A stretch of 33,102 bases of DNA. Origin: an uncultured Planctomycetaceae bacterium. GTDB taxonomy: Bacteria; Planctomycetota; Planctomycetia; Planctomycetales; Planctomycetaceae. The notes under the pieces are model-generated. The model saw nothing but the letters and a program-made list of their open reading frames with translations. It searched no databases and had not been told where the DNA came from. The DNA lies in the NCBI GenBank assembly GCA_903924405.1, contig CAIYBH010000258.1:1-33102 (forward strand), in the 5' to 3' direction. The translations under genes and the position numbers were made by a program. Below are positions 1-8,495 of the stretch, piece by piece; within the stretch, counting starts at the first letter, position 1; each line of letters opens with the position of its first letter.

Positions 1-20
1 CGAAACACAGGGAATTCATT

Positions 21-158
21 GATATTGGGGCAGGAATGCTGGTGCAAGTGTTCGCCGCGTCTTCGTCTGTTTCGCTAGCCCGAGCGGTGGCCCCCATACC
101 AACCCGAAGCGCCAGCGAGGAACGCCCCGAAAAAGAGACCTGACCCCTTTTTGTTCTT
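21..158. repeat. 139-bp tandem duplication, copy 1
   Basis: This is the first of two head-to-tail copies separated by one base. It differs from copy 2 (160-298) by one missing G in a G-run and two substitutions near the right end. The unit ends in an imperfect palindrome (130-152: A5-G arm, CTGACC centre, C-T5 arm) followed by GTTCTT. No protein is recognised in it. The block resembles dispersed intergenic repeats I associate with planctomycete genomes, but that is recollection and was not searched. Confidence 0.9.
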
Positions 159-159
159 A

Positions 160-298
160 GATATTGGGGGCAGGAATGCTGGTGCAAGTGTTCGCCGCGT
201 CTTCGTCTGTTTCGCTAGCCCGAGCGGTGGCCCCCATACCAACCCGAAGCGCCAGCGAGGAACGACCTGAAAAAGAGACCTGACCCCTTTTTGTTCTT
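160..298. repeat. 139-bp tandem duplication, copy 2
   Basis: Second copy of the unit at 21-158. Only three differences separate them, so the duplication is recent or is being homogenised. Its right end touches the stop codon of the leftward DUF1501 gene (stop at 298-300), so every transcript of that gene runs first through copy 2 and then copy 1. Confidence 0.9.
270..292 (-). terminator. possible hairpin terminator behind the DUF1501 gene
   Basis: Read on the minus strand, this is a 23-nt imperfect palindrome with AAAAAG and CTTTTT ends. In RNA the inner positions can pair through G-U, giving an 11-pair stem with almost no loop and a following U-run. On the plus strand the same positions are A-C mismatches, so the fold favours leftward transcripts, the direction of the adjacent gene. 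An identical site sits at 130-152 in copy 1. The very tight loop makes real terminator activity uncertain; a REP-like element is the alternative. Confidence 0.4.
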
Positions 299-1758
299 CA
301 ACTGAGTATCTCAGCCACGACTCGACCATGCACGTCCGTCAATCGCTGATCACGTCCCCCATGGCGATATGTCAGCTGCTCGTGGTCCAGTCCCAGTTGA
401 TGCAGCAGAGTTGCATGGAGGTCGTGGACCGTCAGCGGTTGCTCCACCGCGTTCGCGCCAAATTCATCCGTGGCTCCAAATGCGATTCCGGGTCGAAATC
501 CGCCCCCGGCCAGAAAAATCGAAAATCCACTGACGTGATGGTCGCGGCCCGCCACCCCGGAAAGCGCCGGTGTATGCGGAGTTCTTCCCATTTCTCCGGC
601 CCAGAGCACAATGGTCTCGTCCAGTAAACCACGCTGTTCCAGGTCTAAGATCAACGCAGCAACGGACTGTTCCGTCACACGCGCATTCTTCTCATGATTC
701 TGCACGAGGTGACTGTGCTGATCCCACGGGGAATTATTGCCGTCAAAACTCGGACAGGTGATTTCCACAAATCGAACGCCCGCCTCAACCAGCCTGCGGG
801 CACGCAGGACCTGCGAGGCATAATAATTCTGATGCTCATCAGCCGAGCCGATTCCATACAGTTTCTGCAGGTACTCAGGCTCCCGGCTGATGTCCGCGAT
901 TTCCGGTACCGTCCGCTGCATCCGCACGGCCGTCTGGTAGTTAGAGGTGACCGCATTCACTAAACCGGGCCGCGATGTCCGTCCGGAATACTCTGCATTA
1001 GCCCGAGTCAGCACGCGCAGTTTGCTCTGCTGAAGTTCAACAGTGTCGCCCGGGACAATATTGTCCACGGGGTTACCTCGCGCTCGCATCATCGTGGCCT
1101 GATAACTGGCCGGAAGAAACGAACTGCCAAAGTTTTCCAGTCCGCCGTTGGGTACCCAGTCGTTGTTCAGCAACACATATCCCGGCAGATTCGGATTCTC
1201 TGTTCCCAGCCCCCACGCGATCCACGCCCCAAGACTCGGAGCCTGCCCCAGTATCCGCCCCGTGTGCAGCAACAGATTCGACTGCCCATGCAGAGGCAAT
1301 TCCCCCACCATCGAACGCACGACACACAACTTGTCGGCCACGTTCGCCAGCTGCGGGAAGAGGTCGCTGACCCAAAGTCCGGATTCGCCTCGCTGCCGGA
1401 ACTTCCACGGACTGCCAAACCAGACTCGGGCGGCATCCGACTGCGATTTTCGAGACACCCAGCGTGCCCCGATCTTCTGTCCCTCATGCTTTTTCAATGC
1501 CGGTTTGTAGTCAAAGGTATCCACATGGCTGGGCCCACCGTCCATGAAGCAGAAAATCACATTTTTCGCACGCGGCACATGATGCGCACCAACGCGTAGT
1601 GCTGCCTCTGTTCCCGCAGCAGAGACCTTCCCGATCCCCAGTGGAAGTCCGGCCACTGCCGCCAACGTGGCTCGCAACACCGAACGCCGTGACTCGCCGC
1701 TCAGTGTCGCCGTGGTCTGCCGAAATCCACCACCTGTATCGAAAATGGGTTGATTCAC
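298..1758 (-). CDS. DUF1501 family secreted protein (sulfatase/alkaline-phosphatase-like fold)
   Basis: The product has about 486 residues and is typical of the DUF1501 family, which is greatly expanded in planctomycetes and has no established biochemical role. A twin-arginine-type leader (SRRSVLR followed by a hydrophobic stretch ending near KVSA) predicts export by Tat. The body starts with a conserved VIFCFMDGGPSHVDTFDYKP block and ends with GEMGRTP, GRDHH, GATDEFG and a closing domain rich in His, all usual for the family. I chose the GTG at 1758 because GGGAG lies 7 nt upstream; a GTG two codons earlier (1764) is the alternative. In planctomycetes these genes usually follow a PSD1 (DUF1549/DUF1553) cytochrome gene; none is adjacent here, so the gene seems to stand alone. 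Its stop codon abuts the 139-bp repeat. Between its start and the feoB stop lie about 290 bp in which I see no gene. Confidence 0.9.
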   Translation of the reverse strand: MNQPIFDTGGGFRQTTATLSGESRRSVLRATLAAVAGLPLGIGKVSAAGTEAALRVGAHHVPRAKNVIFCFMDGGPSHVDTFDYKPALKKHEGQKIGARWVSRKSQSDAARVWFGSPWKFRQRGESGLWVSDLFPQLANVADKLCVVRSMVGELPLHGQSNLLLHTGRILGQAPSLGAWIAWGLGTENPNLPGYVLLNNDWVPNGGLENFGSSFLPASYQATMMRARGNPVDNIVPGDTVELQQSKLRVLTRANAEYSGRTSRPGLVNAVTSNYQTAVRMQRTVPEIADISREPEYLQKLYGIGSADEHQNYYASQVLRARRLVEAGVRFVEITCPSFDGNNSPWDQHSHLVQNHEKNARVTEQSVAALILDLEQRGLLDETIVLWAGEMGRTPHTPALSGVAGRDHHVSGFSIFLAGGGFRPGIAFGATDEFGANAVEQPLTVHDLHATLLHQLGLDHEQLTYRHGGRDQRLTDVHGRVVAEILS

Positions 1759-2049
1759 GGACACGCTCCCGGACCCTCTGTGTTTTCAGGACGATCACTC
1801 ACAGCATCCCCGCTGATGTCCAGCGTCGGGTGGACACACGACTCTTTCAGGCCTTCGCCGGCCTACTGCGATGCACAGGTGGATGCCGTGTGCTACAGCG
1901 AAGTCTACACCGGGCATTGTCGCGACGCGAGTCTTAAGTCGTCCACGGGATCGACAAGCACTGGCGACGTACCATGGGCCATGTGAGTTACCGGGGAAGT
2001 CCATCGTCAGCCGGCAGAAACCACGTTTCCCGGCCTCCAGCCCCCCACA

Positions 2050-4263
2050 CTACAGCATCATGCCCACCTGATACGTGCCCCAGGCGCCCACCCAGGCGAG
2101 CGCCGTCATGTAGACAAAACACAGCAATGGCCACGCCCAGCTGTTGGTCTCGCGGCGAATCACCATCAGCGTCGACACGCACTGGGCACACAAGGCAAAA
2201 AACACCATGATCGACAGGGCGACGGGCACGTTAAACACGGCAGTCCCGTCCGGCCATGTTGCCGCGATCAGAGCCCCCCGCAGCCCCTCGTCCTCTTCGT
2301 CCACGTCGCCACCAAGGCTGTAAATCGTCCCCAGCGTGGCAATAATCACTTCTCGCGCCGGAAATGAAGCCAGCACGCCGACGCCAATTTTCCAGTCCCA
2401 GCCCAGAGGTCGGAACAGTGGTTCAATCCCCTGCCCCGCTCGTCCCAGCACACTCCCCCGCAGCAGTTCTGCGTTGGTCCTGTTCAGTTGCTCCTCCAGC
2501 AATTCTGACTGCAACTGCCCTGCTTCTGTCCCCGTATCGATCGTTTCCAGCTGACTGATCAGCCGATAGCGTTCCGTATGGTCGCCCGGAAATGATCCGG
2601 CTGCCCACACCAGGACACTTGTGGCAAAGATCAGTGTTCCGGCACGAGTCACAAATGACGCGGCACTTTCCCAAACCCGCAGCAAAACCACCCTCAACGC
2701 AGGTACACGGTAGTCAGGCAGCTCCAGCAGAAAGGGGGATGAATCCCCGCGGAAAATCGTGGTGCGCAACAGCAGTGCCACCGGCACCGCCACCATCAGC
2801 CCCAGAGTGCTCATGAGAAACAGTACCAGCCCCCGCAGCGGAATCAGGTTGCCGGCATAATACTCGTCCGGTATGAACGTGCCGATCAGCAGAACATACA
2901 CCGGCAATCGCGCTGAACAACTCATCAGCGGAGCAATCAGAATCGTGACAAATCGATCTCGCCGATTCTCAATCACCCGCGTTGCCATAATTCCCGGAAC
3001 GGCACACGCAAAAGATGACATCAACGGCAGAAATGATCGACCACTCAGCCCCAGCAGGGACATCACACGATCCATCATGAAAGCGGCACGTGCCATGTAG
3101 CCGCAGTCTTCAAGCAGAGCAATGAAGAAGAACAACAGACTGATCTGCGGCAGAAACACAAGCACCGATCCGACTCCACCAATCACTCCATCGGTGAGCA
3201 AACTCCGGAACGGCCCGGGTGACATCCCACTCTCAACTCCGGCTGTCAGTACCCCCAGCCCCGCTTCCACTGCGTCACTCAAAGGCGAGGTGAACCAGTA
3301 GATCGTGGAAAACACCAGCATCAACACCGCCAGACAAATCGCCAGCCCCAGAACACTGTGGGTCAGCACCGCATCCAGTCGATCCGTAATGCCCGCTCGA
3401 CGAGCTCCACTGCGACTTTGCACTGATGCCAGTAAACGCCCGATGAATTGATATCGCTGCTCAGGCTCTGCGGCCGGAATCTCAACTCCCAACTGCCGCA
3501 ATCGCAGACGCGAATCCCGCACCCGCATGGCAAACTCAGAGCCTTCTTCCGCAGCAAGCAGACGCTCCACCGCCCCACCCTCGTCCAGCAGGGCCCGACT
3601 CGCCAGAAACTCACGTGTGCCTGAGGAAGCCCGTGATGGGCGGGTCATATGCGATGATAAGGCCGACAGCTCGCGGCGAATCTCCGCCGACAGAACTTCG
3701 GGACGACCGGCAAGACCACCACCAGTGCCTCGCAATAAACCAACAGCCGCCGACTGCAGCTCTTTCAATCCTTCCCGACGACTCGCCGACGTCGGAACCA
3801 CCGGCACACCCAGACTGCTCGACAACGCCTGACAGTCGATCGCCAAACCGGACTGCTGCACAGCGTCCCACATGTTCAAACAGATAACCACAGGCAGGCC
3901 GGATTCAAGCACCTGAGTCGCCAGGTACAGGTTGCGTTCCAGAGCCGCTGCGTTGCAGATGCAGATCACCAGATCCGGTGGCGGTTCCCGTTCCAACCCC
4001 GTCAGCACCTGCACGGCCACCATTTCATCAGGCGATCGCGGCGACAGACTGTAGGTTCCCGGCAGGTCGATCAATTCAACTTCGTGACCGTCCCAGCTGA
4101 CCCGGCCAATTCGCTGCTCAACCGTCACACCCGGGTAGTTTCCCGTGCGGACCCGCAATCCCGAAAGTGCGTTGAACAGAGTACTCTTGCCGGTATTCGG
4201 ATTCCCGATCAGGGCGACTCGCCAGGGCCCACCGCCCGATGTAGGTTGAGTTCTTGCGTTCAC
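2050..4263 (-). CDS. feoB: ferrous iron transport protein B (GTPase-permease)
   Basis: FeoB imports Fe2+ across the inner membrane. The N-terminal G domain shows G1 GNPNTGKST, G3 DLPG and G4 NMWD, with a SAS motif at G5. It is followed by a helical segment and a polytopic permease with both Gate motifs: SSFACAVPGIMATR and LMSCSARLPVY, with their conserved Cys, then FPAREVIIATLG. With the GTG at 4263 the protein has 737 residues and G1 begins near residue 20, normal for the family. The frame is open to a TTG at 4353, which would add 30 unconserved residues; neither start has a clear Shine-Dalgarno site. The gene lies just downstream of feoA on the same strand, so the pair is almost certainly cotranscribed under the Fur-like site at 4856-4874. 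No FeoC is visible. Confidence 0.97.
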   Translation of the reverse strand: MNARTQPTSGGGPWRVALIGNPNTGKSTLFNALSGLRVRTGNYPGVTVEQRIGRVSWDGHEVELIDLPGTYSLSPRSPDEMVAVQVLTGLEREPPPDLVICICNAAALERNLYLATQVLESGLPVVICLNMWDAVQQSGLAIDCQALSSSLGVPVVPTSASRREGLKELQSAAVGLLRGTGGGLAGRPEVLSAEIRRELSALSSHMTRPSRASSGTREFLASRALLDEGGAVERLLAAEEGSEFAMRVRDSRLRLRQLGVEIPAAEPEQRYQFIGRLLASVQSRSGARRAGITDRLDAVLTHSVLGLAICLAVLMLVFSTIYWFTSPLSDAVEAGLGVLTAGVESGMSPGPFRSLLTDGVIGGVGSVLVFLPQISLLFFFIALLEDCGYMARAAFMMDRVMSLLGLSGRSFLPLMSSFACAVPGIMATRVIENRRDRFVTILIAPLMSCSARLPVYVLLIGTFIPDEYYAGNLIPLRGLVLFLMSTLGLMVAVPVALLLRTTIFRGDSSPFLLELPDYRVPALRVVLLRVWESAASFVTRAGTLIFATSVLVWAAGSFPGDHTERYRLISQLETIDTGTEAGQLQSELLEEQLNRTNAELLRGSVLGRAGQGIEPLFRPLGWDWKIGVGVLASFPAREVIIATLGTIYSLGGDVDEEDEGLRGALIAATWPDGTAVFNVPVALSIMVFFALCAQCVSTLMVIRRETNSWAWPLLCFVYMTALAWVGAWGTYQVGMML

Positions 4264-4378
4264 AGAAAATACACGATCGCAAAGGTAGGGAGAATTGAGG
4301 AGTCTGCCGTTCGGACTCTGCAACAGTCGTCGTCCGTTGGCCGCTTCAGGCAACGGCTGGGATGACCACGCTCAGCAA

Positions 4379-4687
4379 CTAACTTCCCACCAGTTCCGCA
4401 CGGAGTCGTGATTCCGCTTTCGCCTTCTCACAACAGCAGGAATCATGCACGTCACTGAGCGTCTCTACCGACACGCATCGGGCATCCGCAGGACGCATGG
4501 TGACCGAGACACCCTGAATCCGGTACTGCACCGGACCACGAAACGGTGCCCTGCGCAACACCTGCACCACCGCCCCCGGCACAAAACCCATCTCCATCAG
4601 TCGCGACGAAATGCTGTAGCCGGACGCCACTTCAGTGACCACCGCCGTCGCACCAGGATCGATGTCTGCAAGTCGCAAGGTCTTCAT
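4379..4687 (-). CDS. feoA: ferrous iron transport protein A (SH3-like)
   Basis: FeoA is a small cytoplasmic SH3-like protein needed for FeoB-dependent Fe2+ uptake. The 102 residues carry the family pattern: an N-terminal LRLADIDPGATAVV strand, GYSISSRLMEMGFVPGAVVQVL in the middle, and RIQGVSVTMRPADARCV. The ATG at 4687 starts right at the domain (MKTLRLADIDPG); an in-frame TTG seven codons upstream is less likely. The protein has an unusual tail after the domain: residues 84-86 are three consecutive Cys, followed by a charged stretch. The feoB frame opens within 25-115 bp downstream. Confidence 0.95.
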   Translation of the reverse strand: MKTLRLADIDPGATAVVTEVASGYSISSRLMEMGFVPGAVVQVLRRAPFRGPVQYRIQGVSVTMRPADARCVSVETLSDVHDSCCCEKAKAESRLRAELVGS

Positions 4688-5477
4688 GCCCACGCCCGCC
4701 CATTGCAAAAAAAGTCAACAATCGGCCCAATACACCAACACTGCTGCAAATCGGAAATTTCCAATGGCCGCAGGTGCGTCCCGTGTCCGGATCACGCAAT
4801 CCCCGGCGTTGTGAACCCGAATCACTATCACACTGAGTCGCGGTGAACTGAACCTGAGACTCAGTCTCATTCTCTGCCTCAGTATCGCAGGTTCAGTGGG
4901 AAACGCCATAAAAAAAGAGTTCCAAATTTTCGCTTTTCTCTGGAATTCCCGTCCGTGGATTCGCCGGGAAACCAACCGGTTTGCAGCAAATCAGCCGGTT
5001 CACCCTTCAAATCGGTAACGCTTTCGCATTCCCCGGAATCGCTGCCATTGCCGGTCGTTTTTACTCGTTTTCTGCAAATCTTCGATCCGACGTGGTCGTC
5101 CCCCAACGACTCGGAACGGGCATCCTGCCGGACACAGGTCCGTTTCCCGTGCCCCCGCGGCCGAGACTTCCCGAAAACACCGCTTTCAGGGGACCGCCGT
5201 AGCCTTTTCAGAGCCAATCGACTATCCTTTTCAGTCACAAGCCTGACTGCAATCCCTGCGAAGACATCGCGAAGAACCCTGAAAATCGCCGACCGGATCC
5301 CCCGGTCCACTGGACCTCATCCCCATTCGCTCGCCTTCGGTAAGCGTCACGGCGGTACCGGTCGTCACGCCATCTTTCAGTTCACCCGCAATGTCGCATC
5401 GGCTCGCTGAAATCGGCCTACACACACGACAATCGTCTCCTCGTCTCAGATGAATTTCCGAACACCGAGGCTGTCCC
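4688..5477. other. feoA / dsbD-like divergent intergenic region
   Basis: These 790 bp separate divergent genes. The feoA-proximal part holds the Fur-like operator and a GGAAATTTCC palindrome (4753-4762). Open frames here, the longest about 143 codons on the minus strand (4879-5310), have no recognisable domain and a composition typical of spurious frames. For the dsbD-like gene I see a GAGG 7 nt before the ATG (5467-5470) but no convincing -35/-10 pair. Confidence 0.6.
4856..4874 (-). promoter_or_regulatory. Fur box upstream of feoAB
   Basis: On the minus strand this reads GAGAATGAGACTGAGTCTC, which by eye matches 13 of 19 positions of the classical Fur consensus GATAATGATAATCATTATC. Within and next to it, TGAGACTCAGTCTCA (4855-4869, plus strand) is a perfect 7-1-7 inverted repeat of the Fur type. 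It lies about 170 bp upstream of the feoA ATG. A weak promoter-like pair (TTCAGT, 16-17 nt, GATAGT on the minus strand) begins just downstream, where bound Fur would block it. The Fur assignment rests on the pattern plus the iron-uptake genes it precedes; no fur gene is in the window. Confidence 0.75.
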
Positions 5478-8030
5478 ATGAATTCCATTCGTCTTTGTCT
5501 CGTGCTCTCCTCCCTGCTGGCGTGCTGCCACACGCAACTCGCCGCTCAGGATCTCCTCCCGGGACAGCTGGAATTACCTCTTCAGTTCGGTAACACCAGT
5601 AACCTCGATATGGATGTCGTTGTCGACGCCAGTCTGAAAGCTGTCGATACCGAAAAGTCCGAACTGCAGGTCACCCTGACACTGCCCGAAAACTGCTACA
5701 CCTATTCGATGAACCCAGCGTTCAACGCCGCGACGACAATCCGTCTGACGCTGCCCCCCGGTGTCACGATGGCCGGTTCATGGACGCCCGACCGCGCCCC
5801 CAAGTCCGTGCTCGACGAAACCACTCAGCAACAGGTGGAGAAGTTCTTCGACAAAGTTACCTGGTCGGTGATTCTGCAGGGCCCACTGAAGGCCGGTCAG
5901 GTCGTGTCCGGGGAACTTTCAGGGCTGTTTTGCAGCAGCATGGATTGTCGTCCCATCGACAACGCCCCCTTCTCCGCAACTCTGCCCGCCGCTGACGCCG
6001 CCGCCCCCGCTGCCGACGACATCCCCCCGGCGACGCCATCGGCCTCGAACCAGGTGATCACTCCCGTCATCGGCTTTGGTAAGTCCGCTAAAGCAGGAGC
6101 GGTCCGGATCGAAGTTTCATTGGTTCCCGAAAATGCCGGCGTCGGCGATGAAGTCACTCTCAGCCTCGCAACAACCATCGAAGATGAATGGCACATTTTC
6201 GCACTCGATCAGGATCCGGAAATGGCCGGCATCCCCACCCTGATCGAATTGACACAATCCGCCGGGCTGCAGCCCGTGGACCTTGCCTTCCAGGCGTCAG
6301 CCGCACCGCAAATCGAAACTCCACTCGACGGAATCACTCAGCGCGTCCACTATGGAAACATCACGTGGAGCCGCAAGTTCAAGGTCACCGACCCCAGCGT
6401 CAGCGTCGCCGGCTCCATCCAGTTTCAGATTTGCCGCGAGGGCATCTGCAAGCCTCCCACCACCGCCGAATTTCAGGTCTCTCTGCAGTCCCAGTCCACA
6501 AACAACACGCCCAGTCCGGCAGTCACGACGCCGCCCGACACTAACACGAACCCGTCCACAACAGGCACCGAAACCGGCGATGACAAAGGCCTGAAGCAGG
6601 GCGGTACCCCACGGGAAGGCTTCTTCGCGTTCATGCTCACCGCCATCGGTGCCGGTTTCGTGGCTCTGGCGACGCCCTGCGTCTTTCCCATGATCCCCAT
6701 CACCGTCGCTTTCTTCCTGAAACAGGAGGAAAAACAACCCGGGAACTCCCTGAAACTGGCATTTGCCTACTGCCTGTCCATCATCGCCGCCTTCACAATC
6801 CTCGGATTGGCCATGGCCAAACTGTTCGGCGAATCCAGCCTGACAGATCTGGCCAACAACCCGTGGCTCAACCTCTTCTTCAGTGGGCTGTTCATTTTCT
6901 TCGCACTGATGCTGCTGGGGGCTGTCGAAATCCAGATCCCCGGCTGGCTGGTGACATGGACTTCTGACCGTGAATCCGCAGGCGGAATTATCGGCGTCGT
7001 CTTTATGGCGCTCACGTTCACCCTCGTGTCCTTCACCTGCACCTTCGCGTTCGTGGGCTCTCTGCTGGTCATTGCCGCACAGGGCGATTTCCTCTGGCCG
7101 GTGCTCGGGATGCTCGGCTTCTCGACCGCCTTCGCGTCCCCCTTCTTTGTCCTCGCCCTGTTTCCACGCATGCTGAACAAACTGCCCCGCAGTGGAGGCT
7201 GGATGAACGATGTGAAATTCGTCATCGGATTGGTCGAACTTGCTGCGGTGGTCAAATTCCTCAGCGTCGCTGATATCGGCCTCTCTGCCAGCGGTATCCC
7301 GGTCTTCATCACCTACACCGGCTTCCTCTGGACCTGGTTTCTGCTGTCTGCTGGCGCCGCGCTTTACCTGGCTGGCTTGTTTCGCAAGGCTGGCATGCGG
7401 CCTAAACCATCGCTGGCCAGATTCGTTTTCGTGGCCGGATTCCTCCTGTTCTCCGGTCGCCTCGCCGCGGGCCTGCTGAACCTGAATCTGCCCGCTGATC
7501 CTGTCTGGAATCTCGTCGCTGCCTTCGCACCGCCCGAAATCAAGTCCGGTGACGTGCGCCAGCAGGAAGGACTCGGTTATGTCATCTATCACCACAAACT
7601 TCCCTACTCCCTCGAATTCCCCAAAGCAGTCAACGTGGCCGTCAACTCACAACGTCCCGTCTTCCTCGAAATCACCGGCGTCAACTGCGTCAACTGCCGA
7701 CAAATGGAACGCACGGTCCTCGCACAGGAACCCGTCCTGAAAATCCTGGCAGACTTTGTGCTGACTCAGGCCTACCTCGATCAGGTTCCGGGCATTTCTG
7801 ACACCCAACTCCAGTCCGCCATTCTGAAGGCGAATAAAAAGCTGGCGACAGATCTGCTGGATGACGTCACCATGCCCAGCTATGCCATCATTTCCCCGGA
7901 CGGAAGTCAGGTCTATGCCACATTTCAGGGTCTCGATCCCTCCAATGGCAAAGACTTCCTGACGTTCCTTAAGGCTGGGTTCAGTCGCTGGGAAAAGTCC
8001 CGCGTCCCACAAACAGCTGCAACTCCCTGA
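5478..8030 (+). CDS. DsbD-type thiol:disulfide transmembrane reductase
   Basis: This protein should carry electrons from cytoplasmic thioredoxin across the inner membrane to periplasmic thiols. The 850 residues show a signal peptide (1-24), then two DsbD-alpha-like immunoglobulin-type domains (roughly 40-170 and 195-335). Each has a CX4C pair: FCSSMDCRP in the first and ICREGICKPP in the second. A multi-helix DsbD core follows (about 385-680) with the two membrane cysteines in place: Cys401 in LATPCVFPMIP and Cys521 in SFTCTFAFVG, spaced as in E. coli DsbD. The C-terminal thioredoxin-like domain carries CVNC at 737-740. A Thr/Pro/Asn-rich linker precedes the membrane part. E. coli DsbD is about 565 residues with one alpha domain, so the duplication is the main oddity. 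The start is supported by GAGG 7 nt upstream. It may be monocistronic or cotranscribed with the VOC gene 78 bp downstream. Confidence 0.93.
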   Translation: MNSIRLCLVLSSLLACCHTQLAAQDLLPGQLELPLQFGNTSNLDMDVVVDASLKAVDTEKSELQVTLTLPENCYTYSMNPAFNAATTIRLTLPPGVTMAGSWTPDRAPKSVLDETTQQQVEKFFDKVTWSVILQGPLKAGQVVSGELSGLFCSSMDCRPIDNAPFSATLPAADAAAPAADDIPPATPSASNQVITPVIGFGKSAKAGAVRIEVSLVPENAGVGDEVTLSLATTIEDEWHIFALDQDPEMAGIPTLIELTQSAGLQPVDLAFQASAAPQIETPLDGITQRVHYGNITWSRKFKVTDPSVSVAGSIQFQICREGICKPPTTAEFQVSLQSQSTNNTPSPAVTTPPDTNTNPSTTGTETGDDKGLKQGGTPREGFFAFMLTAIGAGFVALATPCVFPMIPITVAFFLKQEEKQPGNSLKLAFAYCLSIIAAFTILGLAMAKLFGESSLTDLANNPWLNLFFSGLFIFFALMLLGAVEIQIPGWLVTWTSDRESAGGIIGVVFMALTFTLVSFTCTFAFVGSLLVIAAQGDFLWPVLGMLGFSTAFASPFFVLALFPRMLNKLPRSGGWMNDVKFVIGLVELAAVVKFLSVADIGLSASGIPVFITYTGFLWTWFLLSAGAALYLAGLFRKAGMRPKPSLARFVFVAGFLLFSGRLAAGLLNLNLPADPVWNLVAAFAPPEIKSGDVRQQEGLGYVIYHHKLPYSLEFPKAVNVAVNSQRPVFLEITGVNCVNCRQMERTVLAQEPVLKILADFVLTQAYLDQVPGISDTQLQSAILKANKKLATDLLDDVTMPSYAIISPDGSQVYATFQGLDPSNGKDFLTFLKAGFSRWEKSRVPQTAATP

Positions 8031-8108
8031 ACCCCGCGGCGAGTGGCCACGCACGAATAAAACTCCTGTTTCCTGAACCCATTCAAGACTCTGTTTCCGG
8101 TCTCTGAC

Positions 8109-8495
8109 ATGAAAATCGAACACCTCGCTCTCAATGTTCCCGATTCCCTGAACATGGCCCGCTGGTACGTGGAACACCTCGGCATGAAGGTTAAACGACG
8201 CGGTATGGAGGTGCCTTTTGTGCACTTCCTGGCCGATGTCAGCGGCACCGTTATGCTGGAACTGTACAGCAATCCCGATGCTCCGGCCCTCGACTTTCAC
8301 GCGACACAGCCTCCCGCACTGCACCTTGCCTTTTCATCGTCAGACCTCGCCGCTGATGTGCGCCGCTTGACGGCCGCAGGAGCGACCATCGTCGCTGATG
8401 TGCACACTCTGCCATCCGGTGATGACTTCGCAATGCTCCGCGATCCCTGGGGTTTGCCCGTTCAACTCGTTCGCCGAAAAGTTCCCATGATCTGA
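8109..8495 (+). CDS. VOC (glyoxalase/bleomycin-resistance fold) family protein
   Basis: This 128-residue single-module VOC protein has two beta-alpha-beta-beta-beta repeats. The usual four metal-ligand positions read His5 (IEHLAL), Glu51 (VMLELY), His72 (ALHLAF) and Gln119 (GLPVQLV); the last is normally Glu in glyoxalase I. A metal could still bind, but the substitution argues against a plain glyoxalase I. The substrate cannot be told from sequence. The DPWGLPVQL ending is typical of the superfamily. It follows the dsbD-like gene by 78 bp on the same strand, which may be a shared transcript without any clear functional link. Confidence 0.88.
   Translation: MKIEHLALNVPDSLNMARWYVEHLGMKVKRRGMEVPFVHFLADVSGTVMLELYSNPDAPALDFHATQPPALHLAFSSSDLAADVRRLTAAGATIVADVHTLPSGDDFAMLRDPWGLPVQLVRRKVPMI

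Noticed and set aside
4914..4955. Inverted repeat GAGTTCCA / TGGAATTC upstream of feoA
   Set aside because: One mismatch, a long AT-rich loop and no link to a gene end or promoter; likely chance.
4879..5310. 143-codon minus-strand frame between feoA and the dsbD-like gene
   Set aside because: No recognisable domain, no ribosome binding site, Arg/Ser-rich composition, and it overlaps the Fur-like operator region.
6297..7595. 432-codon minus-strand frame opposite the dsbD-like gene
   Set aside because: It is fully antisense to a well-supported gene, has a Glu/Gly/His/Gln-heavy composition typical of shadow frames in GC-rich DNA, and no domain.
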